A stretch of 64,000 nucleotides of DNA from Aspidapion aeneum (taxonomy: Eukaryota > Arthropoda > Insecta > Coleoptera > Brentidae). The stretch is taken from positions 97,268,495-97,332,494 of the forward strand of contig OY755044.1 of NCBI GenBank assembly GCA_963576565.1. Reading direction: 5' to 3'. Below, in pieces: positions 43,901 through 58,900 of the stretch. The notes beneath the pieces are model-generated. The model was given only the letters and a program-made list of their open reading frames with translations. It made no database searches and was not told where the DNA came from. The first letter of the stretch is position 1. Every line of letters starts with the position of its first letter. Both the position numbers and the translations under genes were made by a program.

Positions 43901-46900
43901 AATTGGGACCTAGCCAGTTTGTACCGGATACCCTTCAATTGTAATAACTTTCGACTCTTTCCACTTTTTTTAAACATAAATTAAACAAATAATGAAATGG
44001 ATTCACTTATGAGCCTAGACAACCCTTAATAATATAAGCCGGTAAATTGTCACTGTCAACAGACCTATCAACTTTTAGTTTTTTACCTGCTTTATTAATT
44101 TCATCCATCCCAATTTCTATAAATCCAATAGATCTGTATATATTACATTTATTTTTATGCTTATCACTGTTACCTATTGAGTATACTGAACTAAAGCACC
44201 TAGCATTAAAAAGTTATGGTGCAGAAAAAATAATGCTTCTAGTGACATTATTACAAATTGATCGTATTAATATAGTAAAAAACCATATAAATTAGCTTAT
44301 ACTTACCAATTTTAAGCTGTAGTGGCAACATCGGCCTATAGCTGTTTCTTTTTCTTATTTTATTTTCTATCTGTCTATACTCGAGCACACTGCCTTCTCT
44401 CATGCAAGAACCAGGCTCAATAACTCTGTATAATGCGAAAAATGTATTAATTTTAGGATTGCGAAGACAATTCCGATGAGGAAAATTGTATCGTAGTTGA
44501 AGATGCTAACTCTAAATGTGGAATAGAAGAATTTGAATGTGATAATGGAGAATGTATCATAATTGATGGAAAATGTAATGGAATCGTGGAATGTGCGGAC
44601 AGTAGCGACGAAAGCGCAAACACCTGTTTGAACACTTTTTGTCCCGAAATCTATTTTAAGGTAAAAACTGCTTTGCACATAAAATCTAAGGCGTTTTATA
44701 CAGGAAGGTGATTTTAAATGAAAAAAATTGTCCAATCCAACTTTAGACTAGAGGAGACCTGGAAGGGCTGCAGTGTGGCATTTCCAAGGTCGACGCCCTA
44801 TTGAACGTTTCAGCGCCGAATACGGTGGTACCGCCGCTTTGTACTGGACTTCTCCTCCATCGTCGCTACGCCGTTCGAGTATGACATTGTTTTTAACAGG
44901 CTCACGTCGGCTCTAGCCTCCCCGTCAATTCTGACGTGCACAGACTTTTAGAAACCTTTTACGCTTTAAACTGATACATCTGCCTTTGGATTTTTGACGC
45001 AACAATTCGATGAGGGCGAAAAAGTCATCAATCAAGGCAAGTGCTTTACACAACGAATTCACTGTGATCACTGCCCACAGCTCATTAGTCTGGTTGAGCA
45101 ACCTGCCGGGGTTTACCCGACTGGGAGGTTGGTTCGATGGACTCTTCGTCTACAAGGTTACCACTACAGGATTATGCACAGAAAAGGTCGTGACCATGTC
45201 CAGCCAGAATTTTTATCTCGGACCGTAACAATTGTAGATACCCTAATAGTCGAAGAGGTCAAATATAACTTTTACAATACCCAAGATTCGTAGTATCGAA
45301 AGGTTAAGGATTATATCAAGGCTAATTCACTTAAATAACCTCAATGGCCAGGGCGGATCCATGATTTCCTGGTGGCGATGCCAAAATGACAGCAAACACC
45401 AAAATATTTATTTTTGCGGTCTGAGGTGCAGCAAAAAGAGGTTTAATTGCGCTGTGGGCGATAATTTTTTAAAAACTAAATAGATTTTGTTAAAAATTTA
45501 AATAAGTTGCGCTGCTGAACTAAAAAGTAAGTTTTCTGTCTTGAAGGAGGGGGAGGGGGGCCTCTGGCCCCTTCCTGAATCTGCTACTGCCAATGGCATG
45601 GCGGGTTGAAAATTATCTGATTTACAATGTGTTAGCAAGAGGTTCTAATTATTGGAATATTTTTCTTCTTGGGCATATTCAAGACGGAAAGTAGAGTCAA
45701 AACCCTTTACTGTTGGCCAAAGATGCACTCCGATACAACCAAATACGTGAATCGGTGTGATTCTTGTTAAATACAAAGCCAAAATGAACCTACAGAGCCA
45801 TGGCAAGTTATTAGCCTCGATTTTGTAAGACCACTTCCTCGTGCATCCAGAACTGACAACACTCACATGTTGGTCGTAAGTGATTACTTTAGTAAGTATG
45901 TAGCTTTCCAGTTCATTCGGCAGAAGCCATTTAGAGAAGGACATTATTCTTACCTTTGAAGTGCCCCAATATGTCATCTGCGACAATGGTACCCAGATGA
46001 AGAACAAGAGAAGTGTTGGATGACAAGTATCAACATTTCGTATACAGCAGTATATCACGGAGTTTCACTCCGTATTACATCAACTTTATTAGAGAGTATC
46101 AAATTGATAGAGGACCTCTGCGAGCCGAGCAATTGAGAAAAGACTCAAAGGTTTCAAGAATTTATATCAAGCCGTTAAGAACAACATGAGAAAGTCAGCG
46201 GATAGGAACTGTGTCCAGTATAATCCGAGACGCCAGGATGTGTCTTATTTCTCTTGTGTGGAGACGAAATAGGGTTCAATCGGATGCCTTGAACTACGTG
46301 AACTCCAAAATTTGTGTTAAGTATATCGATCCATTCAGGGTTAAGATAAAGCTGGGTACTGTAACGTATCAGAAGTCCTGGATGACAGGATTTGCGTCGG
46401 GAATTGGCACGTGGAGGACTGAAAGCCGGCCGTCTGTAATGATGACGATGAGGAGTCGGATCAAGGGCTATAGGCAACATGTTGTTGATTGGTGTTTACC
46501 TCTGTCGGAGGAGAGGGGGAGTGTAACGGTCCAAATTTACCGCACAAGCAACTCGACAGGTGGTTCTTTGTAACCAGTTAACTTTAGGTGAAGATCCAAC
46601 ATTTAAATGTAATTAATTAAACGTGGTGAGCCCTAACTTTGGTGTTTTAAAATGCGTCAAAAAATGTCTTTCCTCATTTTTATTTTTTTTAAATCCGAAA
46701 TGATTGAATTGTATGGATATATTTTAGTGCACGTACGGAGCATGTGTAGACGGAAGTGCTAGTTGTAATGGAATAAAAGACTGCAATGATAATTCTGATG
46801 AAAATTCATTACTATGCCAAAAACCAACTTCTGCACCTCCAACAGGGGAATTTTGTGAAACACCCAATAATCCTCAACATGGAAGCTGGAATTATTATGC

Positions 46901-49900
46901 TGCAGGTATAAATTTGCTAGAAATTTTAAACTTTTATAGTGTCAGTGAAATTGTGCTACTGTTACTACTAGCTTACTTGCAACAGCAAATCAAATTACAT
47001 TTTTTATGGAAAGCTTTACTTAAATGTCTTTAAAAATATTTTGGTTTTACGATGTTTAGTTTAGGAGTTATGTTCTAGTAAAATAGCTTATGCGAGTATG
47101 TAATTTTCAAGGAGCGAAATGACGTCGCACATGGGCCTTGGGCTTCTATGAAATCTTTCGATGAGTTCCAGGGGTTTGGGAATTTTTATACAAAGTTTGC
47201 AATTTGACAATATTTTAATTTTATTAAAAAACAAATGTGTCAAGATGTTTTCACGATTTTTTTAAAGTCTTGACCATAGAAACAGAATGCTCGTACACTA
47301 GTAAATTATAACTTAATTTTCATTGTTTATGTTTTTGAAGGAAAAATGTTGTAAACAAATACAGATATCAATAATTGTTAATAGTTATTTAAACAACAAG
47401 GTTTGAAAACGACTCTTTGCACACGATCGAGACAGTTTGGTAGGCGAGCCGAAGGCGAGGTCTACAAGTCGAGGGAGTGTGCAAAGAGGTTTTTAAACGA
47501 GTTTTTTACAATATTTTTTATACGGCTGCTAGTAAAGAAAGAAAAATCAAATTTTAATTTAATGTGTTTTTATTTCCGACATTTTTACAACAAAACTTTA
47601 AAAATTCAACAATTGTTTGACGTATCTAATCAACAAAACATACGAGCAGTGACGGTTGCTACGGAACTAAGCCAACTTATATTGATGGGTGACAACAACA
47701 AAAATCACAATGACGGGAGACCCGTATGCAGAAATGACATAGGCGTGCGCAAAAATGACATAAACGTGTGCAAAACGTTTTGCACACAGCGTGCGCAAAA
47801 TGTCATTTTCAGATCGTGTTCTCCGTGCGCAAAACCCCCTTTTGCAAGACAGTCGTATAAAAAACAATATTCAAATTCGTCATTAAGAACTATATTTTTT
47901 ACGTATTGGAAGGTAGAATTCATCTCAACAAGATTAACCAGTGGTCAAAGATACTAATCTCCTTGAGTATAAGTAAAATAAACAACAACAAACACTTCTT
48001 TGACAGAACAGCTCCTTATAAAAAAGGTGTTACAGTAATAAAATAATATAATTATTTTAAGTAAAATTTTATTCTAAACAGTAATAAATATAATTAATTT
48101 AATTAAAGCCAAGCCAACTAGATGATCTAATATTCTCGTTTTCTTGGTGCAGCATAATCAGCAAAAAGACGTTGTCTTAAATATTATGAAAACCTTAACC
48201 AGGTTACCGTATTTCTTTACAAGAACCCATCATACATATAAGATACTTTGTTATATTTATTTATGTATTAATCGATACCGTCTTTTTGGTGATGGTAATA
48301 ATATTGCCGAAACTCGTGACCAAATCTTCGTATTTTTTTTTCTTCATATTTTAGGCATACCTTACCATTCTGGGGCAAAGGTATCTTCTAATACAGCAAT
48401 CCAGCTTATCTGTGATAGTGGTTGGTTACCTGACGAAACTGATGAGGGTAGCTCTAAGAAAATATTGGTTTGTACAGAGATTGGTTGGACTTCTCGTAGC
48501 AATATTGAATGCCTTAAGAAATGCCCTGACATCTACAATACTGCCAACATGAATGTCACATGTAAAAAAATTGGAGGTGGTATAATTCCGTGCACCAAGG
48601 CAACTCCTGGTACTACTCTGGCACTTACGTGTCAGCATTTTTACGAACCTAGAAGTCGGTCGTACGAAAGACGATGTCAGGCCAATGGCGAATGGAACAT
48701 GGAGTTGGGGTTAAATGAATGTATACCATCTTGTGGAGAAAAAAAGGTAGATAAAGCTTTCGTGAAAACTGGCTATTTTTTTAACAACAAAATTTATTTT
48801 AGACAAAACAAAAAATCTAACCACCATATTTTATTGACAAAAATGTCAACTTTCATTCTAAATGTTAAATTTCAACAGCAAAACTGATCCTTGGTACAAT
48901 TCCGGGGGGCTCTTTCTTTTTAGATCTAATTATCATTCTAGTTAATTCAACTATTCTACTTAAAAAATATCTTTCTAGGTAATCTAACTGAATCGAATAT
49001 TGAGAACAACATGTTTTTGTTAAAATAACTTAAGCACACATCCTAGTCAGAAGTTTATGAGAATAACGATTCCTTCGTGTTGGAATAACTACAGAGACCT
49101 TTTTTTGAGTCATCAAATTTTTTAGGGCAGTTTTTATCTCCGCGCTAAACAAATTTAGTTATAGGGTAACTAACTCCGATTAAAAATGTGTTAAAAAGAG
49201 ATACCTATAGCTGTAAGGTTTTCGTCTTTTTTCATACAAAGCTGAGTTTAACGGTGCTCACAACAAAAACATTTTTTAAAAAAATTGTGTGTGCTTACGG
49301 CAGAAGTGTAAACTTCAACAAGGCGAAATTAATAATACTGGCCTTCATCTGCATCATCATATCGCTCGCTGAATGTTCCTCTCACAGTTAGTCGACTCGA
49401 GCCGACTTCACCCGAATGGGCGTTACATAGCCGAGCCTGACGGCTCAGTTCAATTCAGTACCCACAAAAACTGCTAAACGCGCCTAAAGAAGTTTACACT
49501 TCAAAAATCCATATATATGAAGCAGAAACTGAAAACATTTTTATTGTAGGTTACTGCCACAAAACTCATTGTAAACGGAAGTACAGTGGAAAAAGGCCAT
49601 TACCCATGGACGGTGGCAATTTACCAGCGACGGAAAGATTGGGAGCAAATTTGTGGTAAGGAAAACTTTCACGGTTCGGTTTTAAAGAACATCCCATTAG
49701 CAGTGGCGGCTGGTGACGTTATAAATTGGGGGGGGGGGCTGGCAGAAATTTAAATTGCATGAAAAATGAGATAAAAAAACTTACCGAAAAAATTTTCTTT
49801 TAATATTTTTCAAACAAGCAGCTACTTGGTGTAGTTTTTGTTTATAGATAAAGTCCTTTCTTTTTTATGGCCCTGTAGAGCAACCTCAAAAATATCACAG

Positions 49901-52900
49901 AATTTTAAACAGTCTATTAACCTACTAAGTATATGTCTAGTTTTTGTTACATTTTCATTATGTTCAGTAATGTTTTGCCTATAGGCACTATTCAATTGGC
50001 ACCTAATATCAGTCTTCCTAGCATAGAAAATTCTATGTGGTTATTTAAATGAATACCACTTACTTTGTGTCTTTTTAACTTTTCACTAAAGTGCTTAATA
50101 TCACACATTATCTTTGCACGCAGGATCACTTCGTTCGTTTATAACAAGACAAATAAAGCAAAAAAGCATTTCTCTTTTCACAACCGCACAACCAGTTTTC
50201 AGCATCGTATAATTTTTTATTAAATTTTCTATTATGTTTTTATGGAACACCTCTCGGCATTACTTACACTAAAATTTTGGTTAATTTTTAGGTCCGGTCT
50301 ATGTGGCACTAAAGATTTTATTTGTAATCAAAGTTCATATGTCAACGTATTTAAATTTGCACAGTTAATTATGTAATCGACGGTATTTATTTCCATTTTA
50401 TAAACAAACGATAACGAAAACAAGCGATGACACGTGCCCGGCAGGCTTTTTACTACTGACAAACCCCAAATCAAATCAAATGCCTACGTCTTCACTAAGG
50501 ATAGAACCGGCAACACTAGAAAGGGCAACGTACGTTTCGGCACGATTATGATAACCGACGTCAACTAAAACAAACATTCCTCCCGCCCCCGCGCGAGAAC
50601 AGCCACCAAGACAACGCTGAAAAACGGCTGAAATTGAAACCTTGCCCCACGCGGCGCTGCCGGCTTGTAATTATTTACGTTGAAGAAGTTCACCCAATTA
50701 ATCGCTCGTTGTTAACCACAGATAATAAATAGAACCAGACAATCATGTCGTAAGGGAAGATTTAACTTTTTTTAAATAAATCAATTAAAAATATTGGTTG
50801 TTGTCTAGTTTTGGGAGAGCACTGCCCTGTTGCTCTCCCTGTAGCAGCCGCCACTGCCCATTAGCTTCCTCAACTATTTTTTAAATAAACAATCATAACA
50901 AAAAAATTTCATGTAAAAAAAAGCCGAGTGCGCGAAAACGGTACTCCGTAAAAATAATTGAGATAAAAGTAAAGCCAAGTTCTCCAATACACATTTAGTA
51001 CCAAGCTAAGTTTAAAAAAACTTTTCCAAACACCTTTAAATTTGAAATGTGTAGTGAAGAACTTGGTTATACTTTTTCTCGATTATTTTTACGGATTGCC
51101 ATTTTTGTGTACTTGGATTTTTTTCATTTCACTAGTTTTTTAAAGAAATTAAAATATGCGGATTATGCTCAAAACTTCTGCGAGGCGTTATTTTGATAAC
51201 TTTTACCTTCTTTAATTTTCCTTTTAAATGAATAAATTTTTATTTCTATCAATTTGTGAAGAACTTATCTTTAATATCTGTCAGTTTGCCAAATCCCAGG
51301 TTTCTATCATTTCTAGAAATGGTCAATAATAGTTTTACATAACTTAACATGTGTAGGGAGGGAAGTAGATTAAAATTTTAGGGTTTTTTAATTATTTCCT
51401 GTTGTTTTATCATAGCTCCTATCAGTCTGCCAAAGCTCAATTTTGTCGGATTTTGTCTTTCACTTACACTAACTTGTGCAAATTTTCAACAAATAAATCA
51501 ATAATAAAAATAAGATTTTGCCTGACTACTCCAAAACTTTAAACAAAGGCATGTTCCTTTTAAAAATTTTAAGATAATTGTGCACCACTCTTTCAGTCTT
51601 CCATCAGGGACAAATGCGGTTACCGAAATAGTATTCAGTTGCGTTAACACTTTTTGATTACAAAAATTCATATAAAAGAAAACTCCACTTTATGAAAGAA
51701 CCAAAAATAGCACCATTTTTGCGCTAGACTAGAGCTAGGAAAATCCAGTAAATATTTTTATCATGCACCATTATTTTTTGCGGATCTTATCAAGATTAGA
51801 GAGATAGATTAGGTTATATAAGATTTGTTTACAGTGTGATGAACCAAAATTATGAGGGTTTCAAGGTTTTAACAGGCAGCATACAAACCTTATTTATCCG
51901 AAAAAGGAAGGACATAAATTGTTTTAAAAGTAAGCAACGAATAAATAAAATCCTAAACATAAAACTAACTTTGACCACGCACTAAATATTCACATCGTTG
52001 TACAATAATAATAATCGCCTTAAGTCAGTATTATTTATCAATAAGGAACAAGTCACTATTTATCTGGCGCACACTTTAGACGACCGACCATCATCCGTTC
52101 GAACCGCGCGTAAGTTTTAGACTGAATTAAAAAATCATTTTAATAAACCAAATAGGTGTTCAAACTTAGCAAAGCATCTGTGAACTAAATAGATCAAAGA
52201 TGTTTTTAAAAAACAAAATAATAATTCATTTTAAATTCGTAAAGGAGGTTACCAAAAACACTTAGTCGGCACAGAATATAAAATTATTTATTGCCATTTC
52301 GTCGAAAAATTAAATATTAAATAATTTTTAATTGTTGATTTATTTTCTTTGAGACCAGCGGCCGACAATACAGGTGGCTGATTTATTGCTTTATCTCGGA
52401 ATTAAAAATATAAAAACATAACAAAAGAATGGAGCACAATTCTGGAAATAGGTTAAGCCCATTAGTCATCTGTCACCAGATTAATATTTATTACCTATTT
52501 TAAAAGCTTTTTGATTTAAATATAAAAAACAATTTAATAATAAGAATAAACACATCCGCGGGTTTGTTTGTTATAAGACAAATAGATATTAATAATGAAT
52601 AGTGAATATGTCAAACAAAAATTAAATGAAAATTATTTATTACCTTGTTATTCAAATTTGCCGACTTAGTTCTGAACATCTGCCTTAATTAATTAATCAC
52701 TATCAAAAACGCAGTGAAACTATTAACATAAAAAAAAAGATTAGCATGAAAACCGCAGTTAAAGTGTTAATTTAAAAACACCTAGTTAGTAAAGTGATCT
52801 AGTAAAAAATTAAAAATCAGTATTTTACGTAACAAGATGCAGGTTGTAGAACTGCATAAAAACTTTTAGTAGGGAATATATAAAACATAAAAGAAACGAG

Positions 52901-55900
52901 ACATTTGTTTGGAGCGAGAAAATTGGTGCTGAAAGGTAAAATGGCGCCTTAGATATAAGAAACAGTCACTGTTATGGTGGCTCCTCCTTGTAAAACCTAA
53001 TACCAGGGGTTTTTTGGTGTTTAAAAGGAAATAATATGCCTTTTAAAATTAAATTAAACAATTATGTGCTAGACCCAAATTAAAAACTATATTGTGGTTA
53101 GACTCTAGGAAAAATTGTGTTTAAATGTTTAAAATTGTTAATCGATGTTATTATTGAAAATATTCTATTGACATTGCTTTGTTTTTGCGAATTTTGTACT
53201 AAAGTTTTGAAATGAAAATATAGGTATTTGTAACAGAAGTTAAAGTGCTTTTTAATATCAGTCCTCGTCTAAGCTAAGCACTCTAGAGTGACTACCTCAA
53301 AATAAATTTAATCTAACCGCAGATAGGCAAAAGCTGAATTTCTCGGCTCGACTTAACCAGCCTAAATGCGAGCTTTACAACAGATTGATTAACAACAAAA
53401 AATAAGTGACATCTGCAGGCATGTGAGTACTGCGAAAAGATAATATGCAATGATTTTGGTCAGATTTCCGATACACAGATCGATGCCCTAGGAAAACTTT
53501 AGAGGTCAATAATTTTTTCTTCAGTAAAACTTGCAAGGAGACAATTTTCAATACGGAGCAAATAAATACCATTGGAAATAGTGATGATAAGCTAAGCTGA
53601 TTGATAACCAATGTAAAGACATTAGTAAGCTAACGAGAAAAACCAACAAAAGTACGAAGAAATCATTAAGCTCTCGTAGCAGGTTAAAGAAAACAACACT
53701 GCAAAACGAATCAACGCAGATAACATAAGAAAGCATGATGAAAAATTGGAAAGATATAAACAGTCAACAAAAAGATCTCGATGCAAGATTCAGAGAAAAT
53801 AAGGAAAAAACCTCAAAAATAGAGAATGAGCATGTCATTAGAGAACAGCTTTTTCACATTCCTTCCTAAATTTTGTAAAAAAGTCACACTGCCTTAATTC
53901 TACAGGAATTGAACATTCTTAAGCCAACAGTAAAAAAGTTTCACTCAAAGTCTTCTGTCATCGGTAATATAAAAATTATTTTCAACACTGGATCGAGTTT
54001 GATATGAATGAATATCTCGCACATAAATTACTTCATCAGATAAATATGATGGCAACATTATGTTTTAGTTTAAAAATAAAAGTGAACATTCTATAAGTAG
54101 ATCTTTGTTGTAGTACAATTATAAGGTTTAATTTTTCTAGCATAGACTTTATTGGCTTTTTTTTGCAAAGGAATATTGTCCTTATGCAACGATTCTCTAG
54201 TGTGTCCCTCTGACTTACATTAAGATAGTGATACAATGTACCGCACAAGGGGGGTTCTGGAGCCAAATTCTGGGGGGAGGGGTAATCGTCAAGCGGTCAC
54301 TGTAAATTAGGGCACAGGGAAAAAGCTTATATGACAAAAGCACACAGGAAAGGTCCTATTAAGAAATGAGCGCACACGTCAAAAAGCGCAAACCAAAAAA
54401 GCGCACACGAAAAATAGCGCAGACGGAGAATATCGCACACGGAAAATAGCGCACACATAAAAAAACGCACATAGTAAAACAGTGCACAATGAAATAAAGT
54501 TAAGCTTCTAGAATTCGAATGTTCTATGTAAAAAAGTAACAGGTTAGGTTATTAGACAATTTCGCCACAAAAAAGACGAGAGTATTTGTATTAAAACTTT
54601 TGAAATTTGAATTTTTTGTTTACATATTTGTGTTTTAATTTACACAGAGCTTACACCGGCACACGAAATAAAAAAATGGTCGATTGCGGGGTTCATCTTG
54701 ACTGTACACCATAAAACTTCGGGAAAATTGAATAAAAAAAACGTTGCAATTTTTCGCGCATACAAAATAAGTTCCGCAAAACTCTAAAAATTGCAAAAAC
54801 TTCCAAAAAAATTGATGAATGATGTAAACGTGGATTTATAAAGTAGTTCTGCGCAGTGGTCAAATAGCCTTTGACTTTTTTTAATTGAGGTTAGTAGTTT
54901 TTCGTCTCTGCGATTTTTTTTCGTATGCGCTTTTTTCCTTTGCGCATATTTATCCTACGTTTTTTTCCTCTGTGTTTATTATCGGGAATCTAATAAAGCT
55001 AACAAAAATATTTCTTTTAGCCTTTAACTTTGTCTGTAGCAGCTACCAGCCTTTATACCTAATAAATTTTTTTCGGGCTCTGGGGAGGAGGGTAATTACC
55101 CCCAGTACCCCCCCCCCCGTAGAACCTTCGGTGGTACCGCAATATTCAAAATGGGGAGCAATTGACTTGATCGTGAGTTTAGTAAAAATTGAGACCTTGT
55201 TATTCAATCTGTACAAAAAAACCTATTATTGTTTCTTTATGAAGTCACACTGTAACGATAGACTTAGTTCCGAGTCCAAGATTACACCTAAGTGTTTAAA
55301 AGATTATAGTATAGTTATTTTTACTGTTTTGTTTTTGTAACAATTAGCTTTAAGCCGTTTTCTGTTAGCCCTGCATTAACATTCCTAAGATCTTTGTTTA
55401 AAAGATTTTCCATTTCTTAAATTTTATCGATATCGCAGACAAAGTAGAGCAAAGTATCTTCTGCGAATAGTTTTATTCGACATTGTTTAACATGAACATG
55501 AATATAAACCAAATTTCGGACTTCCATTGTCTTTATTTATTTTAAACACGACGTTTCGGTTAGAGATATTTACTAACGTCGTGTTTAAAATAAATAAATG
55601 GAAGTCCGAAATATTGTGTCTACTCAATCATTGCCTACGAGTTTCAAACCAAGAGATGAACATTAACATTGCCCACTTCCAGATACGCTTGAGAGCTGAC
55701 CTTTGCCCATAATTTTAATTCACTTCCCTCCCCTATATATGTCAAGTTATATAAAAGTAACATTGCCCACTTCCAGAAATGCTAGAGAGCTGAGCTTTAG
55801 CAGACTGACAGGAACTATGATAAATCTATATGAAAAAATTAAAATACCTCACAATTTTAATTTTCCTCCTTTATATATGTTAAGTTATGTAAAACTGTTA

Positions 55901-58900
55901 TTGCTTACTGCCAAAAATGATTGAAAGAAATTATAGATAATTTCTTTAAAAGAAACTCCAAATGTCTCCCTCTTCGTAAGCACAAATTGATAGAAATAGA
56001 AATTTATTCATTTTAAAAGAAAACTTTAAAAAAGTAAAAGCTATCGGAATAAGGCATCGCAAAAGTTTTGAACAATATTCGGCATATTTTGCTAGTGTTA
56101 AACTCAAATATTATTAAAATCCTTTAACAAAGAAGTGAAATCATAACAAAAACATTTTATGTAAAAAAGCCAAATATGCGAAAATGCTGTTCCGGCTGCA
56201 AATTGACTTAGTTTGGCTGTACTAGCAAAGTTTAACAAAACATTTCCATTACGGAACACCATTTTCGGCCTTTTTATATGAAATGTTTTTGTTATGATAA
56301 AACCTAATCCAGCTGTAGATATTATTCTGAAAAAAAATCATAAAAAGAAACCCGGCCAATTAAACTCTTACTCAAAAGCTTGAAATAATAGGAAAGAAAA
56401 ATACATTCAACCACAAAAATCAACAATCCACTGGCCATAGTCACACTGTAGAGCAAGAAAAAGTCCAGGAACTTGAAAATAAGCTAGAGTACCTGATGGG
56501 TCAATGGAAGCGTGTTGAAGAGCTGGAAAAGGAATTGAATAAAGTCAAAGAACAACTCAGTAAACTAAAAAACACGAAGACGCAGACCTCACAAAATCAA
56601 CTTCTGTTGCAAAATGTTAACAACACTAAAACCAGTAGTTCAAATGATTCCAATAACAGATGCCAAATAACTAATACCACAAATCTACAAACCAATAACA
56701 ACAGAGGAAATCAAACACTAATTTCAGCTAATATAACGCCAAAGAAAACAGTATTCTTAAGCAAACTCGATTCAAAAACTACCACTCAAGATGTCGAAAA
56801 TGACATAAAGAACACTTTTGGAAATCTGAATTATCTGAAAGTTACACAGCAACCGGTCAGATCTGGGGATTATAGCAGTTTTAAAATAAGAATACTACAT
56901 ACTGACTTGCAACGACTTTTGGATAAAAGTTGCTGGCCAAAAAATATAACTGTAAAAAAGCATAGGCATTTTCAATCGTTCCGAGGAAGGAGTACCTTCT
57001 CTAACAGAAGGATTCATTCATAACTTAGGCAGATACCATACAGCTTTAAAACGGTCTTCATGGACTGCGCTTCATGCTAATGTAAAAAGCCTTACGAATA
57101 AAATACCTCAATTTGAAGAACTAGCACACAAGCACAGTCCTGAATTTCTAATAATAACTAAACACCACTTGAACCAACCGATCAGAGTCTTGGTACGACA
57201 ATTCCTTGTTACTGTCTTTTGAGTGCTTTTTGTAGACATGCATAATTGTGGAGAAGTTGTTATTTACGGAAAAGAAGAAAATGCAAGAAATGTGAAAACT
57301 ATTGACTGTTCTAAACTATCATGTGAATTTTCCTTTGAATGTGCAGAAGTAAGTTTAGATATAGCTAATAGAAAAACTGCCTTGATCGAAATGTTATTTA
57401 ATTAATTATAGAATTATTGTTTAAAAGAAAATTTTATTGTCTATAACGAGGCGTCACCCATTTTCTAATAAACTGCTTTATTTTCATGAAAATAAATTTA
57501 AAACTTAAAACTAAACTAGATTTTTGACTATTTCTGTAATTACCCTCATGTATGGATGTCACTGTACCATTAGTACCATACTAAAACCGACGAAGTTTTA
57601 CATTGTAAAAAACGGAAATTTGTTCTCTAAAAAACCTAATTAATATCATGCAAAGTTTGGTTTTTCAGAAAATTTGATAAAACCAAAAAACAAAAATTTA
57701 AAGCACTTTCGTTTACGGACGGCACTGAAATGTTATTCATATACATGGCCCAGAAGGCATATTTTCAAGAAAACTAAATAAAAACTTATCAATAAACTTT
57801 TAAAAAACAGTTAAACTTTAACACCAGTATTTACTAAGACCTTAAAACTTAGCATTTTAGACCGGGTTTAAGTATCAAGGCTATAGACTTGATACCGACC
57901 GGTTTAAGTGTATTTTTTTATTACTCACAGGGAAATAACTGCAAGGATTTGGTTTACTCCAATGTGCAATATGATAGTAAGCGTTGATCAGTGAGTTTCC
58001 TCTCATATTAATTCAAATTAACTTTAGAAATAAAGAAAAACCAAATAAAAAGTTTGTAACGAAATGTAATTTTTTGGAAATTTAGTCCCTGCAGTCGTAG
58101 GATTTGCATTAAAAATAGTCTTAAATTGTAGTATCACCCCTGAGGGGTGGTCTAAAGTTCGAAAAACAATAGAAATAATCCATAAATTATAAAAAAAACT
58201 TATATACAAAATTTTTTAAAGCTAAATAATACATAAATAACTTAAAACTATATCTGTAGATGCATAACCGTATTAAATACGTATCAATATTTAAATACTG
58301 TAAAAAACATATAGTAGAATCCGTTTTCAATTACACATCCACCAAAACAATTGAACATCGGTTTAATCATCGCTAACTGGTCTGAAAAATTAACATGTAA
58401 AATATCGCGGAAAGCTGACACTGACATACACCGTTTTTATTCGACATTTCTTAGTGACGTTTGGAGGTTTAAATATGGCTACCTATTTTAAACCAAAATA
58501 TTATATTATTTTTATTTATTTCCAACCTTTGTGTGGAAATAATGTTTTTGTTACAACAAAAAAAGCTGACCCATATCGCAAGGTATTTTTGAACAATTTA
58601 TATAATTAAAAAAAACTATTACATTTACGGAAAAAAATAAATTAAACCTTCATCCAAAATCTAGACTTGTAGGCCTAGGTTTGTAGCACTTGTAGACCCT
58701 TTAGTAAATACTGGTGTAAATATTTTCATAAATTGATAATAGTAATGTATTTTTTGTACTTTTTAAAAATGATCCCAGTTTAGCGTTGCCACTGAAATAA
58801 AAACTGAAATCTTGAGTATATTCCCAGCAAACATTGACCTGCTGGTACTTTACTAATATTGTACTTTAACTGCTGTCAACTGCTGGCATTGGCAACGATG

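Noticed and set aside
44400..44735. 111-codon - frame
   Set aside because: Antisense shadow of modSP exon 3 with its LDLa signatures.
47403..47957. 184-codon + frame as a gene
   Set aside because: Low-complexity, no recognisable domain, lies in a modSP intron and overlaps hairpin repeats.
48144..48354. Upstream extension of the modSP exon 5 frame
   Set aside because: Intronic: a good acceptor at 48351-48354 gives the phase needed by exon 4, and the extension has no homology.
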